From Clostridiales bacterium (GTDB taxonomy: Bacteria > Bacillota > Clostridia > Oscillospirales > Acutalibacteraceae): a stretch of DNA of 19,974 nucleotides. The notes beneath the pieces are model-generated. The model had not been told where the DNA came from and did not search any database. It saw only the letters and a list, made by a program, of their open reading frames with translations. How positions within the stretch are numbered: the first letter of the stretch is position 1; every line of letters begins with the position of its first letter. Below, one piece after another: positions 1 to 8,264 of this stretch. The stretch is from assembly GCA_012511485.1 (NCBI GenBank), contig JAAZFZ010000053.1, forward strand, positions 1 through 19,974, written 5' to 3'. A program made the translations under genes and the position numbers.

Positions 1-564
1 GGGAGGATACGAGCTTTCTTTAAATTTAAAGCTAAGAAAATAAAAACCCTCATCAATCGGGAGGCCGTCCTCATTTGTGCCTCCCTGTATGCAATCTGCT
101 GATAGAATATCATTCGGTGTGAAGGTCACAGGTAAAAGTATGCCGGAAAAATCCTCCCCAAATTCAAAAGACTTTCCGGGATAATTACTGCGAATTCCTG
201 AAATTACATCATTTTTTATATATTTTGCAACCGAGTGCAGGCCTTCGCTATCGGGTTGTGTCTTAATACTCTCATCGGGAATATTAAGCTCAGTGCTCAC
301 AGATAGGGAGGTTTTGCTCGAATCCCGTGTGTTTATAATAATCTTTTCAAGATAATCAATTTTCCCCTGCACCGATTTCGGTATTTCAGTGAGGCTTGCT
401 GCAGGTGCCGTTATGGGTTCTTGAGTTCCTTGCATTTGCAACACTCTTTTTGCGCCCCAAATTATTCCACTTGCAAATATGATTATCAAAAAAGCTATAA
501 CCGAGGTAATAATCGTTTTCTTTTTCTTTTCATTCTGCTCAAGGCCTTCGATTCTGCTGCTCAT
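1..564 (-). CDS. Single-pass membrane-anchored protein, unknown family (partial, runs off left edge)
   Basis: This frame stays open from the ATG at 564 to the window edge (188 codons read), so the C-terminus is missing. It begins MSSRIEGLEQNEKKKK, followed by one hydrophobic segment at about residues 17-34 (IITSVIAFLIIIF is its core). Lysines before the segment predict the N-terminus in the cytoplasm and the rest outside, as a signal anchor. The exported part is hydrophilic and includes a short stretch (KIDYLEKIIINTRDSS) that could form a helix. I recognise no family. The ATG lies 8 bases beyond the stop of the zinc-ribbon gene, and its likely Shine-Dalgarno (GAGGGG-like, about 13 bases upstream) lies inside that gene's last codons, so the two are probably co-transcribed and translationally coupled. 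Function is unknown. Confidence 0.7.
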   Translation of the reverse strand, partial: MSSRIEGLEQNEKKKKTIITSVIAFLIIIFASGIIWGAKRVLQMQGTQEPITAPAASLTEIPKSVQGKIDYLEKIIINTRDSSKTSLSVSTELNIPDESIKTQPDSEGLHSVAKYIKNDVISGIRSNYPGKSFEFGEDFSGILLPVTFTPNDILSADCIQGGTNEDGLPIDEGFYFLSFKFKESSYPP

Positions 565-572
565 ATTACCAT

Positions 573-1439
573 TCAATTCCCCTCGCCTCCCGAATCGGCA
601 TATAGGAAAGCGTTCTCTTGCCTTTCCGCTCTTTCCTGCTCCGTTTCATAAACCGGCTGGGGGATATCGTCAATCATAATTTCTCCTCGTTTAAGCTTTT
701 GGGCAATTTCAACTCGGTAAAGGTCACCTTCCTTATATTCCATAAGCAAACCTTTTTTCGCAATTATTGCGTTTAATATAAAAATAATCAAAAAAGCGGC
801 AATAACAGCATAACCGCCAAATCCTTTTTCGGTGGTAACAAAGGTACCCGTTTTTGCGGCAGCCTCTGCAAGCAGGTTAAAACTGAATATTGAAAAAACA
901 GCACCCGTTACCCCAAGCATTGAAACAGTGCATAGGATGACGGCCATCTTTTTTATGCTGATAAAGCAAAGAAGCTCACAGATAATCATTATCGCTGCAA
1001 TTGCACAAACACAGGCAAACGAATAATAGCTATATTGAAGGGTTTTTGCGGTTTCACCGATAATCAAGGCGTTTTTAAGGCTACCTAAGAGAGAAAAAGT
1101 GCCGTCCGTCAAAGCTACATAGAGCCCCGGACCGCTTATGAAAAAACTTTTTGTGAACAGAGGGAAGGATACCGAAAGCCTGCCTATGGGAAGCATAACG
1201 GCTATTATAGGCAGAATAATTAAAGCAAGCCTTGCAATTTGCAGTTTTCCGCCTATTAAAGCAGTTTTAATCTTTAGTAGCTTTATGCGAGCTTTTGCAA
1301 GGCTCAATTCAGCATATTTGGCGTCTGTATAAAACCTCTCTTCAAAGCCGAAAAACATCAGATTTACACCGCAATCAGGGCAGTTCTGCCTCCAGTCAAA
1401 AAGCCTTAGCTTCCTTTTGCATTTCGGACATACTGCCAT
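573..1439 (-). CDS. Zinc-ribbon, four-pass membrane protein of unknown function
   Basis: The 288-residue product opens with a small zinc ribbon: two CxxC knuckles at Cys4/Cys7 (CPKC) and Cys20/Cys23 (CPDC). A basic linker follows, then four hydrophobic segments at about residues 69-87, 139-161, 164-187 and 208-226. The C-terminal tail from about 232 is charged and probably cytoplasmic. Such ribbon-plus-membrane proteins are common and mostly uncharacterised in Clostridia, and I cannot assign a function. The ATG is supported by GGAGGG seven bases upstream and by a near-consensus sigma-A promoter about 50 bases upstream. The short-spaced downstream gene (1-564) is probably its operon partner. 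The family may be a scaffold or sensor, but nothing in the sequence proves this. Confidence 0.75.
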   Translation of the reverse strand: MAVCPKCKRKLRLFDWRQNCPDCGVNLMFFGFEERFYTDAKYAELSLAKARIKLLKIKTALIGGKLQIARLALIILPIIAVMLPIGRLSVSFPLFTKSFFISGPGLYVALTDGTFSLLGSLKNALIIGETAKTLQYSYYSFACVCAIAAIMIICELLCFISIKKMAVILCTVSMLGVTGAVFSIFSFNLLAEAAAKTGTFVTTEKGFGGYAVIAAFLIIFILNAIIAKKGLLMEYKEGDLYRVEIAQKLKRGEIMIDDIPQPVYETEQERAERQENAFLYADSGGEGN

Positions 1440-1485
1440 TTGTAACCCTCCATTAATTATCTAAATTAAATTATGTTACAGAACT

Positions 1486-1514
1486 ATTTTACAGCATATA
1501 TTAAGCTAAGTCAA
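1486..1514 (-). promoter_or_regulatory. Sigma-A promoter of the zinc-ribbon membrane protein operon
   Basis: On the minus strand, TTGACT (1509-1514) and TAAAAT (1486-1491) are separated by exactly 17 bases, close to the vegetative consensus. Transcription would start near 1479, giving a leader of about 40 bases before the ATG at 1439. This shows the two membrane genes have their own housekeeping promoter rather than depending on read-through from sleC. Confidence 0.6.
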
Positions 1515-1521
1515 CACAAAG

Positions 1522-1553
1522 AAAGGCGGTCTGTGGTTGCACAGACCGCCTTT
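1522..1553 (-). terminator. Rho-independent terminator of sleC
   Basis: A perfect 14-base-pair inverted repeat (AAAGGCGGTCTGTG and its complement) encloses a GTTG loop, 13 bases past the sleC stop codon. On the minus strand the hairpin ends in CTTT and is followed by more T-rich sequence. The strength and position fit termination of sleC before the next promoter at 1514. Confidence 0.85.
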
Positions 1554-1566
1554 TAATATCAAAATT

Positions 1567-2832
1567 CTATACAAGCTCTGCCAATCTCTCGACAGCGACA
1601 AATATATTTGAAATTGCATACCATGTTGCAAAATCCACAATACCAGTTTGCGGAAGATTGAATATTTCCTGGAAGGTTTGCACTGCATTTCTGGTCTGCT
1701 GGCCGTAAATGCCGTCAACCCTGATTTTGCTGATTGCGGGGTAATTGTCTGAAATCGCGTTGAGCTGCGTCTGAATTGTGCGCACTGCCTCTCCCGTTGA
1801 GCCAACCTGAAGATTAACTCCAGGGAAGGAAACGGGCACACCCGAAACACTTTCAGCCTGTGCAAGATAAATATCCTGCCCGTAATAGTTTCTGAGTATA
1901 TTTACCGAACTCAGGCCGTCGTCACCGAGGAATTTTGAGCCCCATTGTGAAAGCCAGCCCGGGCAGGATAATCTCTGCCCGTCACAGTATTGCGTAAACA
2001 GCGGCTGGCGTATTCCTGGCCTTGTGATAAAGTTTGTGAACAGATAATCAACTATTTCCGAAATTCTTTGATAAATATTCCGCCCGTAAGTAAAGGCTTG
2101 GTCAAATGCGGTGGAGTTTGTAATTGTGAAATTAAAGCCTCTGCCCCTGTACCATTCAGTATATACTCTGTTTAGCGTAAATGAAAGAATCGCTAGGACA
2201 TTTGCTTCAATTGTGGAAGTCGGCCAGGTTGAGTATATTTCGCAGCTGGCGACATTTTTGATATAGTCTCTGAAGGGTATCCAGTAATTTTGTGCGGAGG
2301 TGTCGGTAGGCGCTCCTGCGTGCACAACAACAAATTCAGGCACAACAGGTTCGGGAAGCACAACAAAGCCTGATGTTTCGGGCAGTGGCTTGACATCATC
2401 CTCAGGAATTTTTGGCGGGAATTCGCCCCAGAGTGTATGTTGCTCAATTAATAGGTTCTCGGGCTGTTCCTCAAGCCTTACAAGAGGGTTAAGACTTATG
2501 TTCTGAATTGCCGTTGTTGTGGGCAATATCTGCACACCTTCAATGTTGACAGGTTGATAGCCTTCCATTGTAACGCTGACATCATATTCCGAATAAGGCT
2601 TACCCTCCCCCGGCTCCATCGAATAATCCAGCGGCGGGGCAGCTAGCTCCACCGTCGGGGAACGCCCCGAGGTGTCGGTAACGACTTCTTCGATTATCTG
2701 TGTTTTATTGAAGGTCGGAGCAATGCGAACTGTCGCATTTGAAGCTGGCCGGCCTACATCCTGTGCAAATACGGAAATTCTAAGGTCACCGCTTGCAGTG
2801 AGCTGTTGATTAAAACTATTTCCATTTGGCAT
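1567..2832 (-). CDS. sleC: SleC, germination-specific spore cortex-lytic transglycosylase (zymogen)
   Basis: SleC is stored in the spore as an inactive precursor and, after cleavage by Csp proteases, cuts cortex peptidoglycan during germination. This is known from C. perfringens and C. difficile. The 421-residue protein matches the family in length and domain order. An N-terminal beta-rich prepro region covers about 15-115 (DLRISVFAQDVGRPASNATV onward). A proline-rich linker at about 120-170 is where the activating cleavage is expected. A SpoIID-like lytic transglycosylase domain spans about 180-320, with the candidate catalytic Glu198 in SCEIYSTWP and the family stretch ITNSTAFDQAFTYGRNI. 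A peptidoglycan-binding domain covers about 340-408 (VDGIYGQQTRNAVQTFQ). There is no classical signal peptide. AGGAG lies eight bases before the ATG. The gene is divergent from the csp array that should encode its activators, which strengthens the call. Nothing is missing, so it appears functional. Confidence 0.95.
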   Translation of the reverse strand: MPNGNSFNQQLTASGDLRISVFAQDVGRPASNATVRIAPTFNKTQIIEEVVTDTSGRSPTVELAAPPLDYSMEPGEGKPYSEYDVSVTMEGYQPVNIEGVQILPTTTAIQNISLNPLVRLEEQPENLLIEQHTLWGEFPPKIPEDDVKPLPETSGFVVLPEPVVPEFVVVHAGAPTDTSAQNYWIPFRDYIKNVASCEIYSTWPTSTIEANVLAILSFTLNRVYTEWYRGRGFNFTITNSTAFDQAFTYGRNIYQRISEIVDYLFTNFITRPGIRQPLFTQYCDGQRLSCPGWLSQWGSKFLGDDGLSSVNILRNYYGQDIYLAQAESVSGVPVSFPGVNLQVGSTGEAVRTIQTQLNAISDNYPAISKIRVDGIYGQQTRNAVQTFQEIFNLPQTGIVDFATWYAISNIFVAVERLAELV

Positions 2833-2863
2833 ATACCATTCTCCTCAATTAGTTCTCTATATA

Positions 2864-2895
2864 ATCTTATGCCACAAGCCTCAAGTTGGTAATGC
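2864..2895 (-). promoter_or_regulatory. Candidate sporulation-type promoter of sleC
   Basis: The minus strand carries CATAAGAT at 2864-2871, resembling the -10 element of SigE/SigG promoters (CATAnnnT type), with GCATTACC at 2888-2895 as a possible -35. The 16-base spacing and partial matches make this tentative. No TTGACA-like vegetative -35 is paired with it, consistent with sporulation-specific expression. Confidence 0.35.
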
Positions 2896-2917
2896 TTTGC
2901 AGCTTTTTATTAATAAA

Positions 2918-2947
2918 GAGTAATTTAGCGAGCCTGTCGCATATAAT
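2918..2947 (+). promoter_or_regulatory. Candidate sporulation-type promoter of the csp operon
   Basis: CATATAAT at 2940-2947 resembles the SigE -10 box (CATACAAT), and GAGTAATT at 2918-2925 lies 14 bases upstream. There is no vegetative -35 element. Transcription starting near 2954 would leave about 30 bases before the 35-codon leader ORF. The assignment to a particular sporulation sigma factor is inference. Confidence 0.35.
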
Positions 2948-2984
2948 TAAAATAGCTATTTCCGCCTGAAAGGGAGATGGAATT

Positions 2985-3092
2985 ATGTTTGATGACGAAT
3001 ACTGTAAAAAAGCTATTCTTATGCCTATGTATGGAGAAATGCCAATGAAGATAAACAAAATTGACATAGACAGCGTTGATAGAATTTTTTAG
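2985..3092 (+). CDS. Putative 35-residue small protein leading the csp operon
   Basis: An ATG at 2985 follows AGGGAG (2971-2976) with an eight-base spacer and opens 35 codons, starting MFDDEYCKKAILMPMYGE and ending SVDRIF, closed by TAG at 3090-3092. The stop codon overlaps the first bases of the Shine-Dalgarno (AGGGGGGG) of the first csp gene, the usual arrangement for translational coupling. The peptide is mixed acidic and basic, with one cysteine and no membrane segment. I recognise no family. It could be a real small spore protein or a leader peptide that sets csp translation. A chance ORF is possible, but the well-placed ribosome binding site and fit between promoter and csp1 argue against it. 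Confidence 0.5.
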   Translation: MFDDEYCKKAILMPMYGEMPMKINKIDIDSVDRIF

Positions 3093-3102
3093 GGGGGGTA
3101 AC
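3091..3102 (+). promoter_or_regulatory. Ribosome binding site that sets the csp1 TTG start
   Basis: AGGGGGGG (3091-3098) lies four bases before a TTG at 3103. The frame also opens at an upstream TTG (3076), but that codon has no Shine-Dalgarno and lies inside the 35-codon leader ORF. The start at 3103 is therefore preferred. Confidence 0.6.
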
Positions 3103-4815
3103 TTGCCGAACAATCAAATAACACGAATAGAGGATTTGATAAGGTTTGACCCGAGGCTGACTCAAAACGGCAGGCTGGAGGTCATTGTAAAATATAACGG
3201 CGGTATAAGGAAGGCCGAATCGGAGCTGAATATTGATATTGAGGTGCTAAGCGAAAATTATGCCATTGCTTCGCTGAGCCCCAACCAGCTGCCCGCACTT
3301 TATGCCTACAGCGAAATTGAATATATAGAATTGCCGAAGACTTTGCCCTTTTCGCTCAGTAGCAGCCTGAACAGTGCCTGTGTCACAACCGTTCAAAGCA
3401 GCACAAGATTCGGCCTCAGAGGCAGCGGGGCAATAGTGGGCATTATCGACTCGGGCATTGACTACACTCACCCCGATTTCAGGAATCCCGACGGAACGAG
3501 CCGCATACTCTTTATTTGGGACCAGACGAGAAACGGCAACCCGCCTCCCGGTTTTTTGCGGGGCGTCGAATACAATAACAGCCAGATTAATACGGCGCTT
3601 GAAGCACAGGAGCCTTTGAGCGTTATCCCAAACCTTGATGAAATTGGTCACGGCACTGCGGTTTCCGGCATTGCTGCAGGCAACGGGAGAAGCAGTGACG
3701 GGCGTCAAAGAGGTGTTGCTCCCGAGGCTTCGCTGATTGTTGTCAAGCTCGGCCAGAGGTCGTTTGCAAGGACAACTGAGGTGATGCGCGCAATTAAGTA
3801 CATATTGGATAAGGCGCAGGCGCTGAATATGCCCGTTTCCATCAATCTGAGTTACGGCACAAATAACGGCTCTCATGACGGCAATTCGCTCTTTGAAGCC
3901 TATATTGACGATATGACGCAGGAATGGAAGGCCGTCATTGTTGCTGCAACGGGCAACGAAGGCTCGGCAGGTCATCACTTTTCGGATGCTGTTGCTCAGG
4001 ATGAGGAGATGACAGTTGAATTTGCCGTTAGCGGCATACTACAAAAAATGTATATGACATTTTGGAAGAATTTTGTTGATACTTTCATATTTGAGCTAAT
4101 ATCTCCCGGTGGGCAGACAACAGGCGAAATCCTGCCGACAGAAAGATTTACAAATGCAAACCTCAGCGGAGTCAACATTTCCATCTTTTACGGTCTTCCT
4201 ACCAATTACAGTGAGGAGCAGGAGATACTGTTCCTTTTTGAGGGAGGCACGCAAGGAATTCAGCAGGGAATCTGGAGGCTTATCGTACGAGGTGAAAATG
4301 TTGTGGACGGAAGATTTGACATATGGCTGCCCACAATTGAGGATATTACGAACACCACCGCATTTTCCCGACCAAGCATTGAAACAACATTGACTCTGCC
4401 TTCAACCGCACAAAATGTAATTTCTGTCGGCGGCTATAATGCTTTAATCAACACAATTGCAGATTTTTCGGGAAGGGGTTATACACGCAGAGATGTGTTT
4501 GTCAAGCCCGATATTGTGGCTCCCGCAGTCGGGATTTTGACCACACGCTCAGGCGGCGGCTATGACTCCTTCACAGGCACCAGCATGGCTGCTCCTTTTG
4601 TCACGGGTGCCGCTGCATTGATGATGGAATGGGGAATTGTCGGGGGTAACGACCCATTTTTGTACGGGCAGAGGGTAAAGGCCTTTTTGCGGAAGGGAGC
4701 AAGAAGAGACCCGTCACTCACCTACCCTAACCCGTTGTGGGGTTACGGCACGCTTTGCCTTGAAAGTACAATGAATTATCTTGAACAATACACAAGAGGA
4801 GGGGTACTGCTTTGA
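3103..4815 (+). CDS. csp: Csp-like subtilisin (S8) germination protease 1, divergent member
   Basis: This S8 serine protease is probably part of the SleC-activating set. From the TTG at 3103 it has 570 residues. The prodomain covers about 1-90 (LEVIVKYNGG, LSENYAIASLS). Catalytic Asp116 lies in IIDSGIDYTHPDF, His183 in GHGTAVSGIAAG, oxyanion Asn285 in AATGNEG and Ser494 in GTSMAAPFVTG. The stretch between Asn and Ser, about 300-420, corresponds to the jelly-roll insertion of Csp proteases. The triad is complete. It differs from the other four in having a distinct prodomain and the canonical Pro after GTSMAA. There is no signal peptide, as expected for a protein packed into the spore. It heads the operon after the leader ORF and overlaps the next gene by four bases. 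It could be a general clostridial S8 peptidase, but position and domain plan favour a germination role. Confidence 0.85.
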   Translation: MPNNQITRIEDLIRFDPRLTQNGRLEVIVKYNGGIRKAESELNIDIEVLSENYAIASLSPNQLPALYAYSEIEYIELPKTLPFSLSSSLNSACVTTVQSSTRFGLRGSGAIVGIIDSGIDYTHPDFRNPDGTSRILFIWDQTRNGNPPPGFLRGVEYNNSQINTALEAQEPLSVIPNLDEIGHGTAVSGIAAGNGRSSDGRQRGVAPEASLIVVKLGQRSFARTTEVMRAIKYILDKAQALNMPVSINLSYGTNNGSHDGNSLFEAYIDDMTQEWKAVIVAATGNEGSAGHHFSDAVAQDEEMTVEFAVSGILQKMYMTFWKNFVDTFIFELISPGGQTTGEILPTERFTNANLSGVNISIFYGLPTNYSEEQEILFLFEGGTQGIQQGIWRLIVRGENVVDGRFDIWLPTIEDITNTTAFSRPSIETTLTLPSTAQNVISVGGYNALINTIADFSGRGYTRRDVFVKPDIVAPAVGILTTRSGGGYDSFTGTSMAAPFVTGAAALMMEWGIVGGNDPFLYGQRVKAFLRKGARRDPSLTYPNPLWGYGTLCLESTMNYLEQYTRGGVLL

Positions 4816-6521
4816 ACGGCGATATTTTTACGCTTGATTATCTCAATAACCCGAATACAGTTGATTTCGTTGTCAGAAATAATAAAAGCTTTATTGATTA
4901 TGCAAGGACTGTACCCGAAATCAGGGTTGTTAAACCCATATCGGAGGCCTTCTTACTCGGATATACCGACCGTGAGCATATTGAGGGTATAATGGAGAAT
5001 ATTGAAATGGGCTATTACAGCCTTCCGTCTTTAGTGCTCGGTCTTTTGGGTACCGCCGACCTTAATGCTTCGGGAATTACCGCTGTTCAGGAGCAGGAGC
5101 TGGGGTTAAAGGGCAGTGGAGTATTAATAGGTTTTGTTGATACGGGCATTGATTATACAAACGTAGCTTTCAGAAATGAGGACGGAACAAGCAGAATCTA
5201 TTCAATTTATGACCAGACGGTTTCCGGCACGCACCCATACAACAATGTAATCGGACATGAATTTACAAACGATGAGATAAACAGGGCGCTACAGTCATCA
5301 AGCCCTTATGAAATTGTGCCGCACAGAGATACTGTCGGCCACGGGACTTTCCTTGCTTCGGTTGCCGGTGGCAGCCGTGTCGGTGATTTTTCGGGAGCTG
5401 CACCCGAATCGGAGCTGATTGTTGTTAAGCTGAAAAAGGCAGGTCCTTATTATTTGGAAAAATATCTAGTTCCGCCCGAGCAGGATAATGTGTTCCAATC
5501 CTCAGATGTTATGATAGGTGTGGAGTACATAGTCAACAAGGCAAGGGAGCTAAACCGACCCGTGGCAATTTGCATAGGTGAGGGCACTAACTTGGGTTAT
5601 CATGACGGATACGGAGTGTTTGAAGAATATCTCACATCGGTAGCGCAAATGACAGGAGTATGCCTTTGCACTGCCGCAGGCAATGAACGCATGGCAGGGC
5701 ATCATGCAAATGGAGCAATCGAAAGAGCGGGCGAATCAAAAGATATAAGAATAAGAGTTGAAGGAACTGATGTTGCCCGAAATAATATATACATTACTAT
5801 CAGAAACAGCTTTTCGGATTTAATGTCCGTTGCAGTGATATCCCCCTTGGGAGAAATTGTCGGCAGAGCTCCGGCAAGGCGCGGTGCAATGCTCGCTTCA
5901 TTGTTGTCATTATCAAAAGGCAGCGTCAGTATCGAATACCACTTCCCGTTTACTGACAACAACTCTCAGGAAACCGTAATTAGAATTCTTAATGCCCAGC
6001 CGGGTATATGGACAATAAACCTTTACGGGGATATCGTTCTGGATGGAACTTTTCATGCCTTTCTGCCTTTAAGAGGGCTTGGATTTCCGGGTATTCAATT
6101 TGTCGAGTCTTCTCCGGATTATACAATTGTTGTGCCTTCAACTTGTACGGGCAGCATTTCCTGTGCGGCGTATGAATCCGTTAACAATGAGCTGTATTTG
6201 GATTCGTCCTGGGGCCCCACGCTGCTGCCGATATTGAAACCCGACCTCGCTGCACCGGGAGTGAATGTCGCAGGCCACTTCCCTGAGGGGTATGGGTCTA
6301 TGAGCGGAACGAGTGTTTCGTCGGCGATTGTTGCGGGTGCCTGTGCGCTAATGCTCCAATGGGGCATCGTTGATAACAACTATGAGGAAATGAGCACATA
6401 TCAAATCCGCTCATTTCTAATCAGCGGTTGTATACACGAAAGCGGTTAATTCTATCGGAATACCCAATGGGGTTACGGAAGCTTTAATCTTAAAAATACA
6501 TTTGATATAATGCAGCTTTAG
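4812..6521 (+). CDS. csp: Csp subtilisin-like germination protease 2, with premature in-frame stop near the C-terminus
   Basis: An S8 germination protease of the Csp type, read from a TTG at 4812 that overlaps the csp1 stop (TTGA). AGAGGAGGGG seven bases upstream supports this start. The prodomain covers about 1-90. Asp110 lies in FVDTGIDYT, His177 in DTVGHGTFLAS, Asn291 in CTAAGNE and Ser501 in SGTSVSSAIVAG, so the triad is intact. The jelly-roll insertion covers about 325-425. A TAA at 6447-6449 ends the protein at 545 residues. The same frame then continues for 23 codons, including the family signature TQWGYG, to a TAG at 6519-6521. The stop aligns with a Leu/Ile codon in its paralogues without change of length, so one base change (for example TTA to TAA) explains it. 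The product may be truncated, made by read-through, or the gene may be an early pseudogene. The span given includes both stops. Confidence 0.85.
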
Positions 6522-6534
6522 GGAGGTATTAAGC

Positions 6535-8238
6535 ATGGAGTTAACTCAGGAAGCTATGGATTTTGTAAATGACCCGCAGACTGTTGATATCATCGTGCGT
6601 TCCACCGATTATTTTTTGAATTTTGCGCGTGACAACCCAAATATATTAATCGCCCGCAACTTATCAGGCAGATTCTATATTGTTTATGTCGCAAGAGATT
6701 ACATAGAAACCGTAATTGAGGTGCTTGGAACCGATTATATAAGTGCAACTCCCTATGCGCTTGGGCTTCTGGGGCGTCAGGAGCTTCAGGCTTCGGGTAT
6801 AATTCAAATTCAAGAGCAGCCGTTTCTTAATCTCAGAGGTAATGGTGTGCTTGTGGGCATTGTTGACACAGGCATAGACTACACATTGGATACCTTCAGA
6901 TATGAGGACGGCACGAGTAAAATTGTTTCAATCTATGACCAGTCCGCTATTGGTGTCCCCCCCGAAGGCTTTTATTTGGGAACCGAGTATTCAAGAGAAC
7001 AGATAAACCAGGCGTTACAGTCCGAAAACCCCTTTAGTATTGTCCCGCAGCAGGACACGGTTGGTCACGGCACTTTCCTCGCTTCGGTTGCGGCGGGGAG
7101 GGAAATCAACGACTTTATCGGAGCGGCGCCGGATGCAGAGCTGATTGTTGTCAAGCTGAAAGACATCAGACCTTATTACAGAGAAAGATACCTTATCCCC
7201 GATGACGCAGAAAATGTGTATGTGTCTACGGCAGTTATGTTGGGAGTAGAATTTATATTAGACAGAGCAAGAAGGCTCAACAGACCCGTTTCGATTTGCA
7301 TAGGTGTAGGCACCAACCTCGGCAGCCATGACGGTTCGAGCGTTTTTGAGGATTATCTTGAAGAGGTTGCAAACAGCAGCGGTGTTTGCGTCTGCACAGC
7401 TGTGGGCAACGAAAGCCAGGCAAGGCACCACACACAGGGAGTTATTGCGCAAACAGGAGATATTAACGATATCGGCATAAGGGTTGCCGAAAGCAACACC
7501 AGTCTACATTTGTCGGTCAGAACAATCGCTTCAGACCGTATTTCTCTTTCGATTATTTCACCCACCGGTGAGGTAATAGGTCGTGTGCCGGCTAAAAGCG
7601 GAACGGAGTACGAAACACGATTGATTCTTGAACAAGCTATTGTGAATATATCATATTTTTTCCCTCTGGAGGGCAACAGCGGTCAAGTCTCGGTGGTCAA
7701 AATAAGGAACGCCACACTGGGAGTCTGGACGATAAGAGTTCACGGTGACATAATTCTTGACGGCACATTTCATTCATATCTGCCAATGACAGGGCTCGGC
7801 TATCCCGGCATAGAATTTCTGTCTCCCGACCCGAACTACACTGCAGTTGTGCCTGCAACAGGGCTGGGCACAATCCGATGCGGTGCATATGACTCGAACA
7901 ATAACACACTGTATTTCACTTCGTCCTGGGGGCCTACCCTCCAGCCTGCGATCGCTCCCGACCTGGTGGCTCCGGGAGTCAATGTGGCAGGAGTTTTCCC
8001 CATGGGAAACGGGACAATGACCGGCACAAGCGTAGCCGCAGCAATAACTGCAGGTGCCTGTGCGCTCATGCTCCAGTGGGGAATAGTCGAGCAAAACGAT
8101 GTAACAATTACCACATACAGAATAAAGGCTTTCTTAATCAGAGGCTGTGAGCGTGACAGGACTTTGCAATATCCCAATAATCAGTGGGGATACGGCAGGC
8201 TTAATCTTCTAAACTCCTTCACTATGATGCGTGAATAA
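6535..8238 (+). CDS. csp: Csp subtilisin-like germination protease 3
   Basis: A complete 567-residue Csp protease expected to process pro-SleC at germination. Domains in order: prodomain about 1-85 (intramolecular chaperone in this family); Asp111 in VDTGIDYT; His178 in TVGHGTFLAS; Asn292 in CTAVGNES; jelly-roll insertion about 315-425 (SPTGEVIGRVPAKSG, VHGDIILDGTFHSYLP); Ser499 in MTGTSVAAAITAG; and the C-terminal NNQWGYGRLNLLNSF signature. The proline that usually follows GTSMAA in subtilisins is replaced by Ala, as in its downstream paralogues. The ATG has GGAGG eight bases upstream and lies 13 bases after the second csp2 stop. It offers the intact comparison for the broken csp2 C-terminus. 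Which Csp (A, B or C) it corresponds to cannot be decided here. Confidence 0.9.
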   Translation: MELTQEAMDFVNDPQTVDIIVRSTDYFLNFARDNPNILIARNLSGRFYIVYVARDYIETVIEVLGTDYISATPYALGLLGRQELQASGIIQIQEQPFLNLRGNGVLVGIVDTGIDYTLDTFRYEDGTSKIVSIYDQSAIGVPPEGFYLGTEYSREQINQALQSENPFSIVPQQDTVGHGTFLASVAAGREINDFIGAAPDAELIVVKLKDIRPYYRERYLIPDDAENVYVSTAVMLGVEFILDRARRLNRPVSICIGVGTNLGSHDGSSVFEDYLEEVANSSGVCVCTAVGNESQARHHTQGVIAQTGDINDIGIRVAESNTSLHLSVRTIASDRISLSIISPTGEVIGRVPAKSGTEYETRLILEQAIVNISYFFPLEGNSGQVSVVKIRNATLGVWTIRVHGDIILDGTFHSYLPMTGLGYPGIEFLSPDPNYTAVVPATGLGTIRCGAYDSNNNTLYFTSSWGPTLQPAIAPDLVAPGVNVAGVFPMGNGTMTGTSVAAAITAGACALMLQWGIVEQNDVTITTYRIKAFLIRGCERDRTLQYPNNQWGYGRLNLLNSFTMMRE

Positions 8239-8264
8239 TAAAAACCTCTTAGGAGAATGATTTT

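Noticed and set aside
3076..3102. Upstream TTG at 3076 as the csp1 start
   Set aside because: It has no Shine-Dalgarno and overlaps the 35-codon leader ORF. The TTG at 3103 directly follows AGGGGGGG.
3247..3978. Long minus-strand open frame (243 codons) inside csp1
   Set aside because: It lies entirely opposite a well-supported protease gene, has no family-like motifs, and reflects codon bias on the other strand.
6422..6521. Frameshift as the cause of the csp2 truncation
   Set aside because: The residues before and after the TAA are in the same frame and align to paralogues without a length change, so a nonsense codon, not an indel, is responsible.
7774..8177. Overlapping minus-strand open frames opposite the 3' part of csp3
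   Set aside because: They are shadows of the conserved protease coding sequence, with Cys/His-rich but meaningless translations and no ribosome binding site.
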